From contig CM024756.1 in the NCBI GenBank assembly GCA_014218235.1, forward strand, positions 69,632,015 to 69,696,014: a stretch of 64,000 nt of DNA. Reading direction: 5' to 3'. Shown here piece by piece: positions 20,701 to 32,134 of the stretch. How positions within the stretch are numbered: position 1 is the first letter of the stretch; every line of letters begins with the position of its first letter. The translations under genes and the position numbers were made by a program. This DNA comes from Colocasia esculenta (Eukaryota > Streptophyta > Magnoliopsida > Alismatales > Araceae). The notes beneath the pieces are model-generated. The model was not told where the DNA came from and searched no databases. It saw only the letters and a program-made list of their open reading frames with translations.

Positions 20701-22438
20701 ATAAATATATATATAAACCCTTAACACTCTTTCTCAAGAGCATGGACTTCAGTTTTGAGTGAACTAAAGATTTTTAAAAAGATTGATTAATGATATTTAA
20801 TTAGGGTGATACATAAATAGATATAGCTTTCAACCTCTCAGTTAATTATGTTCCATTATCTCATCAGTTATTTTAACTGAGGTGTCTCTGGAACTACAAC
20901 TGTGCGACTGTCTTAATCATGTGAGCCATATAGTTGCAGCCAGACTCATGGGACACCACACATGTAATTAATATATTGGTTTTGTTAGTCTTGGGTGGAC
21001 AACAAGCCACTCTAACATTGTATCATTTTGTTCAGTTATTAATAAAATGGCTTTTGTTTATTATTTACTATGTTGGTATTATAATAAAGTCCATGAACAT
21101 GTGCAATAGTGAGTAGACTATGATGTATGATCATACTAACGAGACTACTCATTCAATAAACATATATTCTAAATGTTCATATTCGGGGGATACCTGAGAA
21201 GGACATCAGATATCCGGTTAGAATAGTATTGTTTACTCCCGCTCATATGATGAGGATGGTTGATCTCATAGTCATGTGTGTGGAGACACTAAGGGGAAAC
21301 AATAGGTGTTCCTTAGAGAAAGAGTTCACTGAACTGATCCAATAGAATCACTGGATGGTATTGTACCTAACTGTCAACCAGAAAGATTCGATTGTCATAG
21401 TTGTGTAGATGGTCTTTAGATCTAAGACACCAAAGACACCTTGTTGGTGGACTTCTGTGTTTTGAGCTTCGCCTAAGAATCTCTATCCAAGAGATTCATA
21501 TAGTCAAAGTTCGGGCACAGCAGAAGACCTTCGAAGGGATTGAGTGTTCAACAAGGGATCATTTGCCCTTGGTACACAGAGGGAGAATACTCAAGGGAAC
21601 GAGGTAATGGAGTCCCTGGCCAGGGCAGACAAAATATCAAAAAGAGAGTTTTTTATATTAATCTGATGCATGATATCCCAGTGGGACACCAAGTTAGGAT
21701 TTGACAGTATACCATTTCCTAAGTTGTTCTAAGAGTATTATGCAAATGAGAGATTATATTATATGACAACTGATGACGAAAAGGTTCCTTTTGAGGGTTG
21801 CAAACCCCAATACCTTCCGGATTCACATGGTGTTGCTTGGCACCCAACGTGTTCGGAGGCCCAACTAAGTCGGCTAGATAAAGTTGATTCATATTATTAA
21901 TTAGATAATATGAGATATTAACTAATTAATCAAGTTTGTAACTATTACTAGTTTATTTGTCTATTAATTGGATTGGTACTTGGGCGTAGAGGGTCACACG
22001 CAATAGGTTTTCAGGCGACGGTCTAAATATAAAAAGATCAGGGGTTTTTGTGAAAAACTACCATCTCTATATAATGATGTGGTAGGACAACCCTGGCCAG
22101 GCATCAGGGCTCCACCTGGCCGCCCCTCTCTCTCTCTTGCGTCACGTATGTCGCAGAGATCGGCACGATTCCAAGTTCTCTCTTCGAGCATTGCTGAACC
22201 CGAGGGAGCGGGAGTGGATCGTCGCAAGGAAGATCGCATGGATACTGCTATAGGCCGAACAACTGAACGGCTTATGGCGTCACCTCCACGGAATCGCATG
22301 AACGTGGATCCGATTCCACGCAAGGTGATTTTGACTATCCGATAATCTAGTTTGCAAATCCCAAAATGGATCGAGATCAAATTTTAATTCTATTTTCTAT
22401 TGCGTTTTCTTGATCTCGGGTCGATGTAGATCCTCACA
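20701..22438 (+). repeat. Copia-type 5' LTR (left edge uncertain)
   Basis: It ends with CTCACA at 22,438 directly before a perfect initiator-Met primer site. A TATA-like CTATATAATG lies near 22,066, which would put the transcription start and R region in the last ~350 bases. The start could not be fixed because no second LTR copy exists in the window; it lies somewhere between 20,700 and about 21,000. Confidence 0.55.
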
Positions 22439-22439
22439 G

Positions 22440-22452
22440 TGGTATCAGAGCC
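22440..22452 (+). other. Primer binding site, tRNA initiator Met (copia)
   Basis: TGGTATCAGAGCC is the standard plant copia and Tekay primer site, one base after the LTR end. Confidence 0.9.
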
Positions 22453-24442
22453 AGGTTCCACTGCTATCTACATCTATTTTGGGCCTGATTTTTTTTTTTT
22501 GGGATTTTCCATGGAAAATATGTCTTATCTCCTTCTCGGACTGTCGCATTTTCTCCAAATGTTGGAAAGGCATGTTGCTATCTGTGGTTTGGACCAGAGG
22601 CATCATCAGCAGCATGGCTAGGCTGGGCTGCTTTTTGGAATGACTGCTTTCTCCCTTTCTCCCTTCCCTGTGCCTTCTCTTAGATCAGATCTAGCGAGAT
22701 GGGCATCAGACTGCTGTAAAAAGAAAAAAATAATAAATGGGGGTCGCATCCGCGGTGAACCGATCTCGCAGCGCCGGATGGGTGCCACACCGTCGCCGGA
22801 CTGGATCTGCGCAATGGTGGCCCCATTCGAGGTGGGCCTTCCCCGCGGGGAAGAGCGGCACCCTGTGCACCGCCGCGGCTAGGGAGGGCAAGCGAGCGCA
22901 ACAGGGCAGCCCCATCGCGGGCCACGTATGGGCCATGCCGGCCGCCCCTGGAGGACTGGGTCCGGCCTGACACGGGACCTGCTGGGCTGGTTCAGGCGGG
23001 CCTGACCAGTCCAATAGAGATCCAAATTTTTTTTTAAGGAAGAATTAATTGAGGCAATATTTTTTCTCAAATAAGATAAATAATTTAATTGTTAGATTAC
23101 TTATTTCAGAAATTATTTTGCATGGAATAACACTTTATAAATGATTTTAGATTGTATGCTAATGCTTTCATTGTTACAATTTAGTAATGGAGATTAAAGC
23201 ATGTTAAAATGTTAATTTTCAAAATTATCGAATAATCCAATTTTGATTGGACCTAGTTTTTGAAACCAAAATTATATATTTTTAAAACTTTTATTTGGCC
23301 ACGTGATGTGCACTTCCATGTGTGGAATGAATAAAAGTTTATATGGTCATGGATATTTGCTCTCTCTTGTCATGGGATGATGTGATTGATTTTAATTAAT
23401 ATGTGAATGTGGGATATTTGTAAATTAATGGTTAATTTGAGGTCTGCGAACCTCCTCTCTATCTCTCACATTCCAATGTATTTCTATCTCCCTCTCATGA
23501 TGTATTCGCCATAAGGCTTCTCCTTATACAAAATGTACATTCAATTTTATTTGATGTAATTTTGTTCATGAGGAATGATTGATGGTGAGGATGATCTGCC
23601 ACTGAAGCAAAAGAAGGCATTGGAACAAGTTCACTAATGCTAATGTGTTTGCAGGTTACCAATATAGGTGTTATATTGGTATTGTAGCAGTAGTTTGACT
23701 GTTTTGGCGCAAGTCAAGATTATGCAATATCCATGACCACACTTATTTGTATGGGATGCAAATTCTTTTTATGATGTCCTAGATTATAGTATTTGTAATA
23801 TTATTGAATACATATATATTACCATCTAGGACGAGAACAAGATAAAATATTTCAAATTCCTCTATCAAAATTCTAAGTCGTAGCGCATATATTTTAGATA
23901 TAGTTGTGTGGTCCTCCATCGTTATATTTTTATGACATAAATTACATTTGGGTGTTGTGCTATCCACAAGGCCCACTTAATTGTGAAATAAGTCTTAATC
24001 TACTGCATATGGATGCATGTGAACGAGGTAGAGGCGCAATGTAGTGTTGTTGTGCTATCCACAAAGGCTACATCCTAATCTATCCTCGTTAAGTAACGAT
24101 GGTAAAGCTTAGACAACACTTTATGGCTTGTTGTGCTATCCACAAGGCCATTAAAGATGCAAGGACCGAATTATGATCAGATATTGCAAAGGGTTGCAAG
24201 TCCCATGAGATGGGTGCTCTTTGTTCGTGTGATGACTTGTGCTATACACAAAGTCATGGTATGAATCATTGAGATTCTGATCCCCACTAGGAGATTGTCG
24301 GCATCTCCCGTTTTGCATATTTGAGGGATGTGCAGTTCGTCGAAAAATAGTGGCAGTTTAAACTAGATTAAAAACCATATCTTGTTTTAATTAATAACTA
24401 AACATATGCTAATTATATTTCTTTTATCTCCTGTAGGCTAAA
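22453..24442 (+). other. Long copia leader
   Basis: About 2 kb lies between primer site and gag, much longer than usual. A GC-rich stretch is at 22,740-23,000 and an AT-rich one at 23,040-23,800. A series of hairpins lies at 23,949-24,256. There is no convincing reading frame. Confidence 0.5.
23949..24256 (+). repeat. Four related stem-loops in the copia leader
   Basis: Each has the core TTGTG-CTATC-CACAA (CTATA in the last copy). The positions are 23,949-23,975, 24,039-24,073, 24,123-24,151 and 24,232-24,256. The outer stems differ from copy to copy yet remain paired: TGGG/CCCA, ATGTAG/CTACAT, ATGGC/GCCAT and ATGACTT/AAGTCAT. A smaller hairpin, CCCAT-GAG-ATGGG, lies at about 24,202-24,214. 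Confidence 0.75.
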
Positions 24443-25545
24443 ATGTCGTCAGAAAATCCGTTAAGTGTCATATTTGATGCCAATCGTTTGACAAGCCCTA
24501 ACTACTCCGATTGGCTCAGAAACTTGAAGATTGTCCTCAGGTCTGAGCAAATCGCCTATGTCCTGGATAGTGAGGCCCCTGCTGAGCCGGCATCAGATGC
24601 CCCTAAAGGAGAGATGATTGAGTATGAGAAGTGGAAGCAGGATTCCACCATGGCACAATGCTACATGCTTGCCTCAATGAGCAATGTGTTGCAGAGGCAG
24701 CATGAAGACATGGATGCCAAAGCCATCTTGATCTAATTGAAGGAGCTATTTACTGAGCAGAGCAGAACTGAAAGATATGAGATATCTAAAAGTTTATTCA
24801 GAGCATGGATGGCCGAGGGATCTTTAGTACAGACTCATGTATTGAGATGATAGAGTGGATTGAGAGGTTACCTGTGCTGGGGGTTGAACTCCCCAAGGAA
24901 ATGAGCACAGATCTCATCTTGCAATCACTTCCAGACTCATACTCTCAGTTCATTGTTAACTTTAACATGAACAAGATTCAGGTCACTTTAGCTGAGTTGC
25001 TTAACATGCTCAAGACTACTGAGGGAAACCTTCAGAAGGAAAAACCTCAAGTCCTTTTAGTTGGTAAGACCAACAGAAAGAGGAAGGCAGTTCAATCCTT
25101 TAAGAAAGGAAATCAAAAGAAGCATGTTAAGACAAAGCCAGCTCAAAATAAAAAGAAGGACACAAGAGATGAAAAGGGCGAGTGCTTCTATTGTCACCAG
25201 AAAGGTCACTGGAAGGGGAATTGCAGGCAATACCTCAATGACAAAGCTCAGGGCACAATGAAGCAAGGTGAAGCTTCAAGTATCTATATGATAGAGTTAC
25301 ACTTGTCAATTAGAGATTCTACATCATGGGTATTAGATATTGGATGTGCTTCTCATATTTGCAATGATGTGCAGGTGCTGACAAGTAGAAGGAAGCTACC
25401 CAAGAATGAGGTGGAGTTAAGGTTAGGAAATGGTGCAAAGGTTGCAGCAAGCTCTGTGGGGACAGTGAACCTTAAGCTACCATCTGGAGATGTTCCATCT
25501 TTAGAAAATTATTATTATGTTCCTAGCATAATAAAGAACATCATT
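24443..25545 (+). pseudogene. gag: Copia gag and protease start, truncated
   Basis: Gag begins at 24,443 (MSSENPLSVIFDANRL, then YSDWLRNLKIVLRSEQ), typical of the copia capsid N-terminus. A TAA at 24,734 and a frame change near 24,840 break it. The C-terminal part follows (LILQSLPDSYSQF, LAELLNMLKTTEGN). Next come a Lys-rich stretch and a CCHC zinc knuckle, CFYCHQKGHWKGNC (~25,182-25,225). The protease starts WVLDIGCASHICND (~25,328), with Ile in place of the Thr of the D-T-G triad. Homology stops at about 25,545 inside the protease. Integrase, RT and RNase H and the 3' LTR are absent. Confidence 0.8.
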
Positions 25546-26635
25546 TCTCCATTTCAAGATGTGTTTGCACTTATGCTAAATTCTCCAATTATTTTGGTGC
25601 ATTTTGAGTTGTATCCTTTTCTTTATTGCTTTCTTTATTTTGAAAATCCAAAAAATCAGAAAATGCAAGAAAAAAAATTCAGAAAAATCAGAAAATCAAA
25701 AGACGGCTCGTCAGGTAAGTTCAGGTAAGTATTTCTAACCCTAATCTCTGCATTACTATATGGTATCTACTCTACTATATCATGTTAAGGACCGGCTGGT
25801 TCTCAGTGTGTTCCAGGATCTGAGTTCCCATTCACCAAAAACAAGGATGATCTAAGTGCACACTGCTAATCGTTAGATAGGCCGTTAGATGGTATGGCTT
25901 GGGGACGATGGATTCTATCGCACACTGGGGATGTGAAGTGTCTTGACCGTTGTTCGTATTGTCTAGCAATATTATCCTTGAGTATTTGTTATTTTATCCT
26001 TTTCTTTGCAATTTATTTTATGATTTCTTTGCCTTTAGCCCAGCATGCATCATTTAGGATCTTTGAGCTTCATGCTTCATGATTGGTCAAAGTCAGCTTC
26101 GCGATGATGTTTTAACCATATCTTCATTTCACATACAAGGATTTCAGTCCATTCTGAATTTGAAAGTCTTCTTCGAGCTAGTTGCTCGGTCTAGTTTGCC
26201 AGTATGGTTCCTATTCAGGATTCCTCTCATCCCCATTCAATATAACAGTCATTCCTTTCCCCATTGATCCGCTTATTAGTCATGAAACGCTCAAAGGCCA
26301 GAGTCGAATCGACCCGCCAGGCAGCACTATCCCCTAATGAACGAAACCTGCACGCTAAAGATGGCTAGGGTACCTCTTGAATCAAGAGGTTGATCATTTC
26401 TTTTCTTTTGATCTTTATTCATCCTAGATTTGAACCATCTTTGCATTCTGTTCTAGCCATGTTCGAAGATCGCCGGATAATTCTCCCTGCTTATTCGCTC
26501 AAAATGGGTGTCTCTTTATCTTGATGTCCGCTTTTCATCTCATTCCACTTCATTCCACTACATCATCATTTCATGCCATCTCCACTTCACCATCGCTCCA
26601 CTCCCTTGCAAAGCAGGCATTAAGGAGGGGCAATC
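25546..26635 (+). other. Tat-2 3' untranslated region and polypurine tract
   Basis: An A-rich stretch is followed by GAGTTCCCATTCACCAAAAA (about 25,825), shared with the Tat-1 3' region. The segment ends in AGGAGGGGCAATC, a polypurine tract, just before the LTR. No gene is recognised; the short frames on both strands look accidental. Confidence 0.55.
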
Positions 26636-28020
26636 TGTAGACACCCATTTCTGACCCATAAGTCTAGCCAAACTCCTTGTCATATCATTGATGCCCCATG
26701 TTGGCTCATCATCGCCTAGCTGGCTTTTTCCGATCATGGTATCCTTTCATTAGTTCATTGCCCTGGTGGGTTCTTTCTGGTTAAATCAATCATTCTTCAT
26801 CACCATCTCGTAACTCTCTAGGTAAGGAGTCCATCGCTTCAAGCTGCACGCCAATCTGATACCCATGAAAGGAGATCAGATACTTTTTATGGCCATATGT
26901 TGAAAAGTCCCTGAAGGAGACAGGTTCCTTGTCGTTTTCTTATTAAGAAGGTGACGCCCTTCCTATCGCTAACTGGCCATATATCGATTTGCCTCACAGT
27001 TGAATCGATTTCCTTCAGAAGGCGATGCCTCGATACGTCGCGTTCTAATTTGGTATTTTTATTCCTTGAAAAATCACCAGAAAATTTTCAAAAGCTTTCC
27101 TTGTAAGGAAGGCAACGTATCGAGGCGTCGCTATCTGATAGCGACACCAAGCTCATCACGCCATGCAACGTACTCTTTCCTAACATGACTTGGACTCTTG
27201 CAATTCATGAATATTCTGACTTTTGATTGCTCTAGAGGCATCCAAATCCTTCCAAAATTGGAGGAGACCTTCTTTAATGCTTCCTTTCCAAGTTCTAACC
27301 GCTCTTGCGCGAGCATACTTACCAAGATTTGGACTCTTGCCCATTATTCCCCTCTCAGCCAATTCAAGAATAACAAGGTATATATCTCTGCATACAACAC
27401 GGTTTAGGGCAAGGCCGGCGTTTGCTTCTTCCCCTCCTAGAGAGATGCGAATCCTCAGAAGAGCTCTCAGCCTCCAGATGACCAGGAAGTGCCCCCCAGG
27501 GTGTTTTTCCCCTGCCTATGCTTTCTCTCCCCTCTTTTCCTTTGATTTTCTCTTCACACATGCATCTTTAGGTCTGTTTTCTTCATAGATTAGTATTAGA
27601 ACACTCCACACACACCGAATTTAATCACCCAAAGGGTTTAAAAGCCCACCCCACGTGCGTTCCCTCCAATTACTTCATGTTCTTTCATGTTTTTGGGACA
27701 TATTCTACACAAACGAGTTATCTAATGGGTTTTCTGTCTTCTTAATGTTCTTGGCAGGTGTTAGAAGACAGTAGCAGCACGAGGCTCTTGCCCCTTGGCC
27801 GCTGAGGAGCAGGAAGAAAAAGAACCCACAGGCTTCATCCTCTGAAGCAGAAGGCGACGACAATCTTGTCGCGATCCAGAAGGCGACGGACCACACGGTG
27901 CGTTCAATTACAAGGAAGGCGACACTTACATCGTTGCGATCATAGGATCAGGTTCTCCTTCTGCCTTCTTTTCCCTTTTCCAAGGTAGTTAGCACTTAAT
28001 CTTTCACATCTTCTTTTGCA
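26636..28020 (+). repeat. Tat-2 LTR
   Basis: It starts TGTAGACACCC after a polypurine tract and ends TTTGCA, ten bases before a primer-site-like TGGCGATCAC. It therefore has 3'-LTR context on its left and 5'-LTR context on its right. Words such as AGGCGACG/GGCGACGC (about 26,950-27,140 and 27,850-27,925) recur in it. Confidence 0.65.
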
Positions 28021-28030
28021 ACTACTTTGG

Positions 28031-28065
28031 TGGCGATCACAGTCGATTTCCTTTACTTTTAATCA
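28031..28065 (+). other. Tat-2 primer binding site and start of leader, truncated
   Basis: TGGCGATCACAGTCGATT shares its first ten bases and its spacing from the LTR with the Tat-1 site at 4,765. The sequence breaks off about 30 bases later, where minus-strand gypsy integrase sequence begins. Confidence 0.55.
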
Positions 28066-28333
28066 TCATTTTTTGGGAGCAAATCTCGTGATTACAGTCT
28101 TGTGAGCTTCATCCATGATCTCCGTCTTTGTTTCGACATGGTCAAGTATGCAGACTCGCCCTTGCAACAACAGTCGTCCATGTTCTATTAAGGAAAAGTC
28201 TGCCCTTTGGTCTAGATTAACCTTCATCTCTACAAGCATAGGATCATTATCTTGAAGTGTTTGAATATCTTCAAGCAAGGTGGGTTGTGCCCTAATATTA
28301 GCAATCATACACCCTTCTTTCTTGGTATCAGCA
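28066..28333 (-). pseudogene. Old Tekay element: RNase H-integrase linker fragment
   Basis: The frame (LVEMKVNLDQR, then LLQGRVCILDHVETKTEIMDEAH) is the segment before the integrase zinc finger of Tekay/chromovirus pol. It is the direct continuation of the RNase H frame that ends at 35,755: if the 28,334-35,749 insertion and one CAGCA copy are removed, the reading continues without a break. It is cut off near 28,080 at the junction with Tat-2. Confidence 0.8.
28329..28333. repeat. Target site duplication (left) of Tekay-1
   Basis: CAGCA directly before LTR start TGTCACG; the same five bases follow the other LTR at 35,750-35,754. Confidence 0.9.
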
Positions 28334-31300
28334 TGTCACGTCCTGAGAATTTCACAGCGGATATTAACAATGCGGAATATAATACGAGTCGATATCCCGA
28401 GATATGAACATTCGGCAAATAAGCCTCTAGCTAGCACACATTAAGTGTATAACAACACAACATCATCATAGGGCCCAAATATTGAACTCAACTAACCTTT
28501 TATTCAAATCTCAACTCATTGTATTCCAAATGGAAACTATTATAGGACTAAGACTCAATAAAAAGGGAAATTACATTTATTCCTCACTTCCTACTACATG
28601 AGTCTAACACTCAAAGTAAACTACTATAACTAGACTCATAGTTTGAATGCTCTTCACTCAGACGCATTCCCATCCTCGACTTGCTCCTCCTCTTGAACAT
28701 CATAGTCACCTATATTAGGTAAAAGTAGGGGATGAGCAAACTTGCCTAGTAGGATTTATATCTCAATGTGCCGGCAATGATATAAGTGATTAGCAATTTA
28801 GAACTAGGTAAGCATGATGGTTGTCATGATATGCATGTACGAATAAAACTCATTAAAACATGATACATGAAACAAGCTAGATAGAGTTATCATGATAGAA
28901 CAAGATTTTAGAACAAGATGAGAAGATAGAACTAACAACAGGTCACTTTGTACAAGCACGAAAGATTTCACTTGATGTCAAGAATGCAAGATATCACTAT
29001 TTGCAATAAATGCAGGATGGCCATATCACGCAAGCAAGCAAGAACGCACGATCACGATCATGTAACACTAATCAGGCACATAGACACTAATGTACACCAA
29101 GAAAAGATGCATTAAGAATGTACACCAGGACACGTGTATGTGGTTATTGTATCTATCATTCAACACACACGCACGACTCCCAGCGCAGATGCAACGCCAG
29201 TAATCATCATACCCCATGGTTAACAGTATATTTATGACCCTCCGTCATTGGGGCTAGACTGGAGCCCTTGGACATTCGCCGTGCCCGGTCAGTATCTCAC
29301 TTAAATTTTAAATGTAGATACCCACAGTTATTAATAATGGCCAATGAGAGTTTCAAGATGTAAGCAAATGTAATGTCATGTTCATGATGATGATGATAAC
29401 AAGTAATAAGGAAATTGAACATGATTTCATGATAACAATGATCAAGAGATAAATTCGGCAGCATAACGGAATGATTTATACTTTAGTTCAATCTTCACAT
29501 TAATGGCTTTAGTCTAGATTGTAATTCACACTCACGAGAACAAGAAGAGAAGGGAAGTGCACGCTATCTCCAGGGAACTTCAATGGTACAACCAACTCGT
29601 CGGCCATGTGGGAATCCATGGTCAGAGGAGATTTACGGAGGCCTTGGAGAAAAGATCGCTAGTCTTATCGATTCGGAATGACCGATAGAGAGCTTCCAAA
29701 TTCCCAAGAAAAGACTGCCGAGAAGTGCAAGTGTGTAGTGATGTATCCATGTCAATTCACAATCCTTCGGTCTCAAACCCACGGAAAACACTTAACATGA
29801 TGGCATGCAATGAACAATGCATTTAACTACACATGGGTTTGCAAGATTTTAAGATAATCATTATCATTTTAATGAAGCTAGAACAGTAACAAGAGCGAAT
29901 CACAAGTTTCATGAATGATCAAGTCATTAAGAGAATAATCAGAATATTGTTCATGTAATTATAGTTTTTAAATGGGTTAATCACTTTTAAGCCATTAAAC
30001 AGACATCATGAGATGATTAGAACCATGACATGCAGGAAACATGCTGGAAATAGGGGTATGATTCATGCAATGCTTATATCATCTAAACTAGAGCTTTTTG
30101 GACAAATGTCTCAACATGAAAGTTGTAGGGAACATGGAATAGATGCAAACTATGATTTTTAAATAATTTTAAACGACCCCGAGATGTGCGATAAATCAAC
30201 ATGAACATAAAAAGTCTCAGACATGTGCGACTTTGGCAAAACGCCTATAATTCAAGATGTACTCATTGTAATTCGATGAAATCAGTGGGAAACAAAAGTT
30301 AACTTGATGCGCTACACATTGGGATTTATTAAGGTTTCGCCCGAGAAAACCTAACTTCTGGGTTGAAGAAGTCCCATTTTGCCAGAAAACCTATGTTCAG
30401 ACCACTTGGAGGAAAATGCTTAATACTCCGTGTATACTGCATGGAATTTGGGCATTCCACTTGGGTTGAACGTAGACTTGACCATCTTTCCAGGGGTATA
30501 GGCCTTGCAAGGTTTGGTTATGGTTTGACTCACCTTTGGTCAACTTCAAGTGGACGGTTTGTGCAGGTCGCAGCAGACAAGAAGGGGAAGAAGAACGGCT
30601 TGGTGTGGGGGATCTCCTGCTCCCCAGCCACCAAGAACTCCTCCACACGACCCCAACAAGATGTAAACTCGTCCGCAATGGTTTTGTGTAGAGTATTTAA
30701 GCATCCATGGTGTTTAGGAGTCATATTGTGACTAGGAAAGAAGAGTTGCGGTTTTGGCTTGTTAGTTTCCTAATTTGAGGATTTCTTCCTCTATTAGAGT
30801 GTGTGAGGCTTTAGGAAACAACCCAACATTGTTAAATACGGATTTGGGTTACCAAGAATGCATGTTTTTATCTCAATTCAACTCAAATTGCCTCTTTCTA
30901 ATTTCAGCCTATTTAGAGTTACGAATTTCCATGCTTTTTCTAGCTTTATTTGATTTTTTGGCCAAATGATGTCCATTGGCCCAATTATGATATTGGGTCA
31001 TTAATATATAATGTTATAAGTCTCTCCAACACTTTTATTTAATTTTTTATTGCGTCGTATTTCCGTGTTAACGGTTTTCCGACTTGTTTCCTAATATGGA
31101 TAATCGGTCACAATAACTCTTAAACCTAGCCCAAATGATTTTTATTGACCCAAATTTATTGATTGGTCATTAGAGGATATTATTTGAAGTCCATATATGA
31201 TTTTTATTTAATTTTCTGACTCATCCAAGTACGTGTGATAATGATTTTTCGACTTATTTCGGAATTACGATAATAAGTCACAAAACACTTTAAACATGGC

Positions 31301-31505
31301 TAATCCAATTTTTCTTGGCACAAATTTCTTTGTGGAACATTTAGGAGTAATGTGTGGGGTTGATTTATAATTTTTACGGAATTTTTCGATGTGTTTAGCA
31401 CATACGATAATGATACGAATGTTTTAAATACTATGATATTATGGAAAATATATATTTTTATGTATTTAAAATTTTTTATGTAATTAAAATTTCCGGGGTG
31501 CTACA
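28334..31505 (-). repeat. Tekay-1 3' LTR
   Basis: It runs from TGTCACGTCC to GGTGCTACA on the plus strand, 3,172 bases. It is collinear with the other LTR apart from scattered substitutions and the MITE. Short frames conserved in both LTRs (for example near 30,400-30,680) reflect LTR identity, not a gene. Confidence 0.9.
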
Positions 31506-32134
31506 CCCTCCCCCACTTAAGAGAATTTGGTCCGCAAATTCATAGATCATTAATTGGATCTCGATAATTATGATCCTTGAGTTGGTTTCAGATTTAATTC
31601 CTCCAACTTGTTTCAATCATCGTGGATGCTTGTCCAACATCTACACCTATGGATACCCACTTTATTCATTTGGTTCCTTCCACTCCTATTTTCCTTTCAC
31701 GGTTGTTATAACTCCATCTTGATCCACCAGATGAACTAGGGTATGACCACTAGATTATTCCTTTTCAAATTTCTCCTTAATGATGTCCCACACTTAGAAA
31801 TGTACTGCCACTGTTTACAGCCTGAACCATATTTTGTAGGGCCTGTGTGAGTCCTGCCACAGTGTCTTGCATAGCTTGCCACTGGTTGTGAGCCATTGCA
31901 GTTGAGTGAGAGAGTTATGAGGGTTCTTGAGAAAAAGGATGGAAGCCAATTAATGTCTCTAGATACATTATAATAGTCAATGGGTAGAAGTGTTTAATTC
32001 TTTCTAACATATTCCCAGTCTCTACCCATGCTCACTGGGTACTATATTTAATTTCCATGACCTAGGTTCCATAGGTATCTCCTATTCCTGAGATATATCC
32101 TATTTGGGTTTCCTAGGCTCTGATACGATTAAAC
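31506..32134 (-). pseudogene. Tekay-1 interior: polypurine tract, gag start, primer site
   Basis: From right to left: primer site GGCTCTGATACGA (reverse of TGGTATCAGAGCC with one change) at 32,116-32,128; leader; gag start codon near 31,900 followed by about 30 codons (HNQWQAMQDTVAGLTQALQN). A deletion then joins to ~300 bases of 3' untranslated sequence, ending in the polypurine tract CCCTCCCCCACTT (reverse) at 31,506. No capsid, protease or polymerase remains. Confidence 0.8.

Noticed and set aside
22738..23000. GC-rich coding exon in the copia leader
   Set aside because: Open frames exist on both strands, none resembles a known protein, and no splice sites stand out.
30397..30678. 93-codon minus-strand frame, also present at 34,641-34,922
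   Set aside because: It is kept in both copies only because both are LTRs of the same element; it has no start context or domain.
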